Part shown: one piece after another, positions 1 to 5,718 of the stretch
Layout: every line of letters starts with the position of its first letter
How positions within the stretch are numbered: position 1 is the first letter of the stretch
From: JBHIDJ01 sp046760105
Lineage (GTDB): Bacteria > Pseudomonadota > Gammaproteobacteria > Acidiferrobacterales > SPGG2
Direction: 5' to 3'
Length of the DNA stretch: 10,378 nt
Assembly: GCA_046760105.1 (NCBI GenBank)
Contig: JBHIDJ010000109.1
Span: forward strand, 1 to 10,378
The notes under the pieces: generated by a model
Told to the model about the DNA's origin: nothing
The model's input: the letters and a program-made list of their open reading frames with translations, nothing else
The model's database searches: none
Made by a program: the position numbers and the translations under genes

Positions 1-1818
1 ATTGTCACCAACGCGATCATCCAAAACCGATCGGCGGACGTTGCCCTTGTCACGACGGAGGGGTTCGCCGACACGCTTGCCATCGGGCGTCAGAACCGGC
101 GCTATCTCTACCGTCTTGACCTGCCGCCCAAAGTTGCCCCCCAGGTTTCTGCAGCCCGCCAATTCGAGGTACGCCAGCGTCTGGACGCGAGCGGCAACGT
201 GCTGATCGAGCTTACTGACGAGGCCGTGGAGGGAATAGCGCGAGAGGTGGCTGCCAGTGGGGTGGAGGCGGTCGCGGTATCGCTGCTCCATGCTTACGCA
301 AATCCCACTCACGAGGAGCGGCTAGGCGAGCGCTTGCGTCACGTCGTACCTAACGTCGCACTCTCTCATCGGGTTAACCCGGAAGCACGCGAGTACGAGC
401 GCACGAGTACGACTGTGCTAAACGCCGGCGTGATGCCGCTGGTAGCCAATTACCTTGACCAGCTCGAAGCAGGCAAACCGAAAGGCAGCAACTTGCATTT
501 GTTCCATTCCGCCGGCGGCATGGCCTCCCCCGATGCACTGCGAGCTTTACCGCTGGGCCTTGCCCTTTCCGGACCCGCTGCCGGCGTCGCTGCTGCTGGG
601 CGGATTGCAGCTGAGTTGGGGATCGAGTACGCCATCAGCTTCGACATGGGCGGCACTAGTACGGACGTGTGCTTGATCGTCGACGGCCGCGCCGAGATCC
701 GCAGCAACGCCAGCCTCGCCAAGCGGCCACTGCGTCAGCCCATGGTGGCGGTAGAATCGATCGGGGCCGGCGGTGGCTCTATCGCCCGCCTCGATACCGG
801 GGCGCTGTGCGTAGGCCCAGACAGTGCCGGTGCTGTCCCGGGCCCGGCCTGTTACGACCGCGGCGGAACCGCGCCCACGGTGACGGACGCTAACCTGGCG
901 CTCGGTTACCTGAATACCGAGCGTCCCCTCGGCGATGGTATTCGCCTTGACGCCGAGGCGGCGAAGCGTGCACTGTCGCCGCTCGCCACGGAGATCGGCA
1001 TGGGTGTGACGGACGCGGCCCTTGGCATTGTGCGCGTCGCCAACGCCACTATGGTGCGTGCGCTGAGGCGGGTGACGGTCGAGCGCGGTATCGACGGGCG
1101 CCAATGTACACTGCTTGCCTTCGGTGGTGCCGGGCCAATGCATGCAGTCGAGCTTGCCCGTACCTTCGGTATCCGCCACGTATTGGTACCACACACCTCC
1201 AGTGTATTCTCCGCCCTCGGGTGCTTAGCCGCCGAGATGAGTTATGCGCAGCAGCAGACGGTGCGGATGCCGAGCACCGACTGGGACCCGGTACGTCTCA
1301 ACAGTCTGCGCGCAGTGTTGTTGACACGGCTAGCGACTCCGCTCAAGGCCGCCGGCTACCACGACACGGAATTGATGGTCGAAGACGTCGCTGCCGTGCG
1401 CTACAGCGGCCAGAGCTACGCTGTCGAGGTCGCACAGCCGACACTCGACGACCCGAACCCACTCGGCCATGATTTTCGTGTCCGGCACGAGGTGCTCTAT
1501 GGCTTCGCCACCGACGAGCCGTGGGAGCTGGTGAGCCTGCGGCTCAAGGTCTCGATACCGCGACATCACGCACTCGGCGTGGCGCGAGTGCGAAACAAAC
1601 AGCCGGCAGAACCAGAAACAATTAGTGCTTGTTACTTTGACCTCGACGGACCTGTACAAACACCACGTTACGACCGCGAGCGGCTCGTCGAAAGACAGCG
1701 CATCGACGGACCCGCCGTGGTGGAAGACGCGTGGTCCACTGTCGTGCTGCCACCCGGTGCCTGGCTCACGGCCGACGCGCGCGGCCATCTGCATATCGAA
1801 GTTGAGGATCTGGTTTGA
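1..1818 (+). CDS. hyuA: Hydantoinase/oxoprolinase family subunit A (HyuA), 5' end cut by window
   Basis: Reading frame 1 is open from the first base to the TGA at 1816-1818, so 605 residues are present and the gene begins upstream. The fragment starts with IVTNAIIQ, which in this family follows the N-terminal ATPase motif, so roughly 90-110 residues including the first phosphate loop are missing (family length about 680-720). Visible marks are the REYERTSTTVLNA stretch, SGPAAGV, the second ASKHA-type phosphate motif FDMGGTSTDV (fragment residues 214-223), the ESIGAGGGSIA and GPDSAGAVPGPACY stretches, and FGGAGPMHA. HyuA proteins work with HyuB in ATP-dependent hydrolysis of cyclic amides (N-methylhydantoin, 5-oxoproline, caprolactam) or, in relatives, ATP-dependent carboxylation of ketones. 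It is cytosolic. The stop codon overlaps the hyuB start, which fits a two-subunit complex. The family is certain; the substrate is not. An ATG at 433 or a GTG at 199 could be mistaken for the start, but homologous sequence continues to the window edge. Confidence 0.93.
   Translation: MVTNAIIQNRSADVALVTTEGFADTLAIGRQNRRYLYRLDLPPKVAPQVSAARQFEVRQRLDASGNVLIELTDEAVEGIAREVAASGVEAVAVSLLHAYANPTHEERLGERLRHVVPNVALSHRVNPEAREYERTSTTVLNAGVMPLVANYLDQLEAGKPKGSNLHLFHSAGGMASPDALRALPLGLALSGPAAGVAAAGRIAAELGIEYAISFDMGGTSTDVCLIVDGRAEIRSNASLAKRPLRQPMVAVESIGAGGGSIARLDTGALCVGPDSAGAVPGPACYDRGGTAPTVTDANLALGYLNTERPLGDGIRLDAEAAKRALSPLATEIGMGVTDAALGIVRVANATMVRALRRVTVERGIDGRQCTLLAFGGAGPMHAVELARTFGIRHVLVPHTSSVFSALGCLAAEMSYAQQQTVRMPSTDWDPVRLNSLRAVLLTRLATPLKAAGYHDTELMVEDVAAVRYSGQSYAVEVAQPTLDDPNPLGHDFRVRHEVLYGFATDEPWELVSLRLKVSIPRHHALGVARVRNKQPAEPETISACYFDLDGPVQTPRYDRERLVERQRIDGPAVVEDAWSTVVLPPGAWLTADARGHLHIEVEDLV
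1804..1817 (+). promoter_or_regulatory. Ribosome binding site and TTG start of hyuB
   Basis: GAGGA at 1804-1808 lies 6 bases before the TTG at 1815-1817. The TTG shares TG with the TGA stop of hyuA (TTGA). The good spacing, and the family N-terminus DPVTLEVIRN only seven residues downstream, support this rare start codon. The arrangement suggests translational coupling of the two subunits. Confidence 0.7.
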
Positions 1819-3446
1819 CGATAAAAGCGAACGTCGATCCGGTCACCCTTGAAGTGATCCGTAACGCCTTCTCTGCCATCGCCGAGGAGATGTCGCTGGT
1901 CGTGATGCGCTCAGCACGCTCGCCACTGCTGCGCGAAGCCGGCGATCTCTCGTCGGCATTGACTGACGCAGCGGGCGAACTCATCGCCCAAGGCCGCGAC
2001 ATCCCGATGCATATGGGTGTGATGAGCTTCACCGTGAAAGAGTTTCTCAAGCGCGTGCCAGCGCAGCAGTTGGCACCGGGCGACGTGTGGTTTCTTAACC
2101 TTCCCGAAATCGGCGGCAACCACCTTCCGGATGTGAAAGCGGTGCGTCCGGTGTTTGCTGACGGTGCTCTTCAGGCCTTCGCCGTCAGCCTGGCACATTG
2201 GGCCGACATCGGTGGCGCCGTCCCCGGCAGCTACGTTCCCGCCGCCACTGATGCTTGGCAGGAGGGCTTGCGGCTTTCGCCAACGCGTCTGTTCTCGGCC
2301 GCCGGTCCTGATCGCGAGAAGCTCAACCTCGTGCTTGCAAACGTGCGTGGCGCCGACGAGCGCGAGGGCGATATCCTGGCGCAGATGGCGGCGACCCGAG
2401 CCGCGGAGCAGCGCCTGCAGGAACTTCTTACTCGCCATAGAACGCAAACCGTGCAGACCACGATTGCGGCACTACACGACCGCGCCGAGGCGCAGATGCG
2501 CTCGGCTCTCGCTACCTTGCCACCGGGTGTTTACGAGGGCGAGGACTGGCTCGATGATGATGGCGTCAGCGGGCAACCGGTGGCCATCCGCGTTCGTATC
2601 GAGCTGGCTGGGGACCATGCGGTGTTCGATTTCTCAGCCTCGGACGACGCCGCCCGCGGGCCGATCAATACCACCCCGTTCATCGCTGCCGCTTCGGTGT
2701 TCTACGCGGTAAAGGCGCTGGTTGGAGCCGACATCCAGCCGAACGGCGGTTGTTACCGACCGATTTCGGTGATCACGCGCCGCGGTTCGGTTCTCGAACC
2801 GGCGCCCGAACGGCCAGTGGTCGGTGGCAACCACGAAACCTCGCAGCGCATCGTCGATGCCATTTTCCGCGCACTGGAACCAGCAGTGCCCGAGCTTCTG
2901 ACGGCGGGTGGACCGACCACTTCCGGACTTCTCTTGTTTAGTGGACGACGCGACGACGGTGCCTGGACCACCCTTTACGAGACGCATGGGGGCGGTGAGG
3001 GAGCACGCCACGATCGCGACGGCATGCCAGTGCTGCGTGTACACATGTCCAATGTGATGAACACCCCGGCAGAGGTCATCGAGGCAGAGTATCCGATCCG
3101 GGTGGAATGTCAGAAACTACGCCGCAACTCGGGCGGTGCCGGGGCACACCGCGGTGGCGATGGCCTTTACCGGGAATACCGCGTGCTCAGCGACGAGCTG
3201 TCGCTTACGACCATGTTCGATCGCCGCACGGTGCCACCCTATGGGCTTCAGGGCGGCGAGCCAGGCGCTCCCTTCCGAGTGACTGTGGTTAAAGCCTCCG
3301 GTGAGCAATTCGAAATGCCGGGGAAGGCAAACATCCGGGTGGGCCGTAATGATCGGATCGTTGTTGAAAGCTGTGGTGGTGGCGGCTACGGACCGCCCCA
3401 GAATCACCAGAGCCGGCATAGTGAACGCAAGAAGGAGAGCTCATGA
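1815..3446 (+). CDS. hyuB: Hydantoinase/oxoprolinase family subunit B (HyuB)
   Basis: A 543-residue protein, full length for HyuB (about 520-590). It opens with DPVTLEVIRNAFSAIAEEM (residues 8-26), then GGNHLPDVKAV (100-110) and AHWADIGG (127-134). H103, D106 and H128 have the spacing (H-x2-D, then 22 residues to H) that I recall for the Mn ligands of the acetone carboxylase alpha subunit, so a metal site is likely kept; that mapping is inference. The C-terminal half carries the usual VGGNHETSQRIVDA, NTPAEVIEAEYP, NSGGAGAHRGGDG and CGGGGYG stretches. With HyuA it should form a cytosolic ATP-dependent amidohydrolase, or less likely a carboxylase. The start is a TTG overlapping the hyuA stop; the end overlaps the next gene by ATGA. 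No internal stop or shift is apparent. The substrate is unknown; a cyclic amide made by the downstream molybdenum hydroxylase is my preferred guess. Confidence 0.93.
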   Translation: MTIKANVDPVTLEVIRNAFSAIAEEMSLVVMRSARSPLLREAGDLSSALTDAAGELIAQGRDIPMHMGVMSFTVKEFLKRVPAQQLAPGDVWFLNLPEIGGNHLPDVKAVRPVFADGALQAFAVSLAHWADIGGAVPGSYVPAATDAWQEGLRLSPTRLFSAAGPDREKLNLVLANVRGADEREGDILAQMAATRAAEQRLQELLTRHRTQTVQTTIAALHDRAEAQMRSALATLPPGVYEGEDWLDDDGVSGQPVAIRVRIELAGDHAVFDFSASDDAARGPINTTPFIAAASVFYAVKALVGADIQPNGGCYRPISVITRRGSVLEPAPERPVVGGNHETSQRIVDAIFRALEPAVPELLTAGGPTTSGLLLFSGRRDDGAWTTLYETHGGGEGARHDRDGMPVLRVHMSNVMNTPAEVIEAEYPIRVECQKLRRNSGGAGAHRGGDGLYREYRVLSDELSLTTMFDRRTVPPYGLQGGEPGAPFRVTVVKASGEQFEMPGKANIRVGRNDRIVVESCGGGGYGPPQNHQSRHSERKKESS

Positions 3447-4225
3447 AACTCGAGAACAAGCACGCCATTGTCACCGGCGCCGCAAAGGGTATGGGCGCCG
3501 CCATCACTCTGACGTTGGCCCGCGAAGGGGCCGATGTGGTGCTAACCGCACGCGATGTCGAGGCGCTCGAGCAGGTCGCCGAGGAGGTCCGCAAGCTCGG
3601 CCGACGTGCTGCGGTCGTGGCGGCTGACGTCACCGACGACGCGCAGGTTAAGAATATGGTTGAAAAAGCGAAGGCGTTCTTCGACGGGCGTGTCGATATT
3701 CTGGTCAACGTGGCAGGCGTGACCGGGCCAATCGAGACGCCGGTGTGGGAGATCGATGCCGACGATTTCAACGCCGTCATCGAAGCGAACGTCCGCGGCA
3801 CGTTCCTGCCGATCAAGTATGTAATCCCCACAATGGTCACCCAGAAGAGTGGTAAAGTGGTAAATATCGGCGGTACATCCGGGCTGCGAGGCTACAAGTA
3901 CCGCGCTGCCTACAGTTCGTCAAAATGGGCAGTCCGCGGTCTCACGCGGACCGTCGCACTCGACGTGGGCGAATACGGCATCAACGTCAACGTAGTCTGC
4001 CCTGGTATTGTGCACACGCCGCGTATGGATAGACTTTGCGAGGAAAAAGCACGTGTGCGGGGTTGGACTTCTGAACAGGTGTATGATGAGTACATCCAGG
4101 ACATGGCCCTGCGACGAGTTACCGAGCCGGAGGACATCGCCAACGCCGTGTTGTTCCTGGCCAGCGATGACAGCCGCAACATCACCGGACAAGAGATCAC
4201 TGTCGACGGGGGCTGGGACATTTGA
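3443..4225 (+). CDS. Classical short-chain dehydrogenase/reductase (SDR), probably NADP-dependent
   Basis: A 260-residue protein with a Rossmann fold. TGAAKGMG (residues 11-18) is the TGxxxGxG cofactor loop, NVAG (89-92) the structural motif, N116 the likely active-site Asn, and YSSSK (157-161) the catalytic YxxxK. The fold ends with the usual PGIV and DGGW stretches. After the second strand comes LTARD, where R37 without a preceding acidic residue suggests NADP(H) over NAD(H). The position that normally carries the catalytic Ser, 13 residues before the Tyr, is G144 here; S146 is the nearest serine. It likely oxidises a secondary alcohol or reduces a ketone in the pathway; the substrate cannot be told. 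The ATG at 3443 overlaps the hyuB stop (ATGA) and has AAGGAG at 3432-3437, five bases upstream, so the start is firm and the gene is co-translated with hyuAB. Confidence 0.93.
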   Translation: MKLENKHAIVTGAAKGMGAAITLTLAREGADVVLTARDVEALEQVAEEVRKLGRRAAVVAADVTDDAQVKNMVEKAKAFFDGRVDILVNVAGVTGPIETPVWEIDADDFNAVIEANVRGTFLPIKYVIPTMVTQKSGKVVNIGGTSGLRGYKYRAAYSSSKWAVRGLTRTVALDVGEYGINVNVVCPGIVHTPRMDRLCEEKARVRGWTSEQVYDEYIQDMALRRVTEPEDIANAVLFLASDDSRNITGQEITVDGGWDI

Positions 4226-4326
4226 ACGCAGGCAACAAAGGAATTAGCGCTATCAGGTGCAAGTGCCGGACCCCGGCAAGTTGTCCATTCGCATAGTGGT
4301 CCGCTGTTAAGTCTTGAGTCGAAGAA
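4226..4326 (+). other. 101-base intergenic gap between the hyuAB-SDR genes and the molybdenum hydroxylase genes
   Basis: This is the longest non-coding stretch in the window. Besides the hairpin at 4260-4283 I see no convincing promoter, operator or small gene. TTGTCC (4281-4286) and TGTTAA (4305-4310) are 18 bases apart but match the sigma-70 boxes poorly (4/6 and 3/6). The next gene has only a weak purine run (GAAGAA, 4321-4326) directly before its ATG. Confidence 0.5.
4260..4283 (+). terminator. GC-rich hairpin, possible attenuator or mRNA-processing/stability element
   Basis: TGCCGG (4264-4269) and CCGGCA (4273-4278) are a perfect 6-bp inverted repeat around the loop ACC. CAA (4260-4262) and TTG (4281-4283) can add three pairs across a small internal loop. 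No T-run follows, so a classic intrinsic terminator is unlikely. It lies 35 bases after the SDR stop and 43 before the next ATG, where it could protect the upstream transcript's 3' end or lower read-through. The repeat is seen; the function is inferred. Confidence 0.35.
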
Positions 4327-5214
4327 ATGTTTGCGGAATTTGATCTCGTCATACCCACCGATCTGGATCAAGCGCTGCAGATTCTGGCACAGGGCGGGCG
4401 CGAAGGCGGTACGAAAGACAGCAACGGCACCGTACCTCTAGCCGGTGGGACCAACCTATTAGTAGATATTCGCGCTCGGCGTGCGGCGCCAACGTGTCTG
4501 CTCGGACTCGACAAGCTCGAGGAACTGCGAGGTATCGTCGTCGACCACGGGCGCGTGTCCATCGGTGGGCGCACGACCATGAGCGATATTCTGCTCGATC
4601 CGAGGATGCTGCAATACGCACCCTCGCTGGTGGAATCTGCCCGCGTCTTTGGCGGACAGATGGTACGCAACACTGCTACGGTTGCTGGCAACATTTGTTA
4701 TGGCTCGCCCGCCGCTGACGCTGTGCCGCCCCTACTATCGCTGGACGCCGAGGTGGTACTGGCGAACCGTACAAGGCGCCGTGTGGTGCCGCTACATCAG
4801 TTCTTCCTCGGTTACAAGGAGGACGTGCGCCACTCGGATGAACTGGTGGCCGGGATCGCCTGGCCGGTGCCTGCGGTCAGGTCAGCGAATTTGTTCTACA
4901 AGCTCGCCCGGCGCAAGGGCGACGCGATCACGGTGGCGGGGGTCGCGATCACCGTCGCGGTCGAGGCGGGTAAATGCACGGCGGCGCGTATCGCGCTCGG
5001 CGCGGTTGCCCCGGTCGTCAAACGTGCACCAGCGGCAGAAGAGATGTTGGTCGGTCAGGTCCTAACGCCGACGGTAATCGAAGCCGCCGCCCGCCAGGCA
5101 GCGGAGACATGCGAGCCCATCGACGATGTGCGTGCCTCGGCGGAGTATCGTCTTCATTCGATCCATGTCTTGACTCGACGCCTGCTGACCCAGGCCTGGG
5201 AACAGCTTTCTTGA
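4327..5214 (+). CDS. FAD-binding subunit of a xanthine dehydrogenase-family molybdenum hydroxylase (CoxM-like)
   Basis: A 295-residue protein, the usual size for the separate FAD subunit. The N-terminus FDLVIPTDLDQAL is typical. PLAGGTNLLVDIRAR (residues 37-51) is the first FAD pyrophosphate loop and RNTATVAGNICYGSPAAD (114-131) the second. VRASAEYRLH (268-277) belongs to the C-terminal CO-dehydrogenase-flavoprotein domain. The subunit passes electrons from the two [2Fe-2S] clusters to FAD and then to an acceptor. Its four cysteines (C57, C124, C217, C262) are scattered, with no insertion carrying a [4Fe-4S] cluster, unlike 4-hydroxybenzoyl-CoA reductase, so the complex should work as an oxidative hydroxylase. 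Order M-S-L and tight spacing to the next gene match cox-type operons. The start is set by protein similarity; the Shine-Dalgarno site is weak. A glycine-rich segment GREGGTKDSNGT (24-35) before the FAD loop looks longer than usual. Confidence 0.93.
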   Translation: MFAEFDLVIPTDLDQALQILAQGGREGGTKDSNGTVPLAGGTNLLVDIRARRAAPTCLLGLDKLEELRGIVVDHGRVSIGGRTTMSDILLDPRMLQYAPSLVESARVFGGQMVRNTATVAGNICYGSPAADAVPPLLSLDAEVVLANRTRRRVVPLHQFFLGYKEDVRHSDELVAGIAWPVPAVRSANLFYKLARRKGDAITVAGVAITVAVEAGKCTAARIALGAVAPVVKRAPAAEEMLVGQVLTPTVIEAAARQAAETCEPIDDVRASAEYRLHSIHVLTRRLLTQAWEQLS

Positions 5215-5229
5215 TACGGGGAGATCGCT

Positions 5230-5718
5230 ATGGTTGAGGAAAAACTTATCACTCTGGACATAAACGGACTCCGCTGCGAGGCACGCGTGGCCGCCAACCA
5301 GACACTCCTCGAGACCTTGCGTGAACTCGGCTACTTCGAGGTCAAAAGCGGGTGCGAGAAAGGAGACTGTGGCGCCTGCGCCGTACTGTTGGACGGTGTC
5401 GCCATAGATAGTTGCCTAACGCTAACGTGGACGGTTGAAGGGCGGTCCCTTACCACCGTCGACGGTTTGAGCACCGGCGAGAACTTGCATCCACTGCAGG
5501 TCGCGTTCATCAAACACGGGTCGATCCAGTGCGGCTTCTGCACGCCGGGCTTGATCATCGCGGCACAGTCCATGCTCAACGCCACGCCAGATCCGAGTGA
5601 TGAGGACATCCGTCTCGCACTGAGCGGGAACTTGTGCCGGTGCACGGGCTACACAAAGGTATTCCAGGCGGTGCGCGAAGTCGCGGGGATGATGCTCGAA
5701 CGGGAGAAACAGTCGTGA
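5230..5718 (+). CDS. [2Fe-2S] small subunit of the molybdenum hydroxylase (CoxS-like)
   Basis: A 162-residue protein, normal length for this subunit. The plant-ferredoxin-type N-terminal domain holds one cluster with C42, C47, C50 (CEKGDCGAC) and C62. The helical C-terminal domain holds the other with C101 and C104 (CGFC) and C136 and C138 (CRC). All eight ligands are present. It carries electrons from the molybdenum cofactor in the large subunit to FAD in the medium subunit, as part of a heterotrimer or dimer of heterotrimers in the cytosol; no signal peptide is seen. The ATG at 5230 has GGGGAG at 5218-5223, six bases upstream, and starts 15 bases after the FAD subunit gene. Its TGA overlaps the GTG of the large subunit gene. 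Confidence 0.95.
   Translation: MVEEKLITLDINGLRCEARVAANQTLLETLRELGYFEVKSGCEKGDCGACAVLLDGVAIDSCLTLTWTVEGRSLTTVDGLSTGENLHPLQVAFIKHGSIQCGFCTPGLIIAAQSMLNATPDPSDEDIRLALSGNLCRCTGYTKVFQAVREVAGMMLEREKQS
5702..5717 (+). promoter_or_regulatory. Ribosome binding site and GTG start of the large molybdopterin subunit
   Basis: GGGAG at 5702-5706 precedes GTG at 5715-5717 by 8 bases, and the GTG shares its last two bases with the small-subunit stop (GTGA). This is preferred over the in-frame ATG at 5634, which would add 27 residues lying wholly inside the small-subunit gene (MPVHGLHKG...) with no family resemblance. Confidence 0.75.

Noticed and set aside
547..1194. A 215-codon - strand open frame inside hyuA
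   Set aside because: It lies wholly opposite conserved HyuA motifs, with composition typical of a shadow frame and no recognisable family.
1911..2447. A 178-codon - strand open frame inside hyuB
   Set aside because: It is a shadow of the conserved N-terminal half of HyuB, without its own motifs or ribosome site that I can see.
2480..2500. Search for selenocysteine codons, frameshifts or internal stops in the seven genes
   Set aside because: All genes read through without interruption, with normal family lengths apart from the two cut by the window edges.
4281..4310. Possible sigma-70 promoter (TTGTCC, 18 bases, TGTTAA) before the FAD subunit gene
   Set aside because: Both boxes are weak (4/6 and 3/6), and such matches are expected by chance; the gap alone does not prove a start site.
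5634..5714. Upstream ATG extension of the large hydroxylase subunit
   Set aside because: The extra 27 residues lie within the small-subunit gene and resemble no large-subunit N-terminus; GTG 5715 has a proper ribosome site and the usual stop/start overlap.
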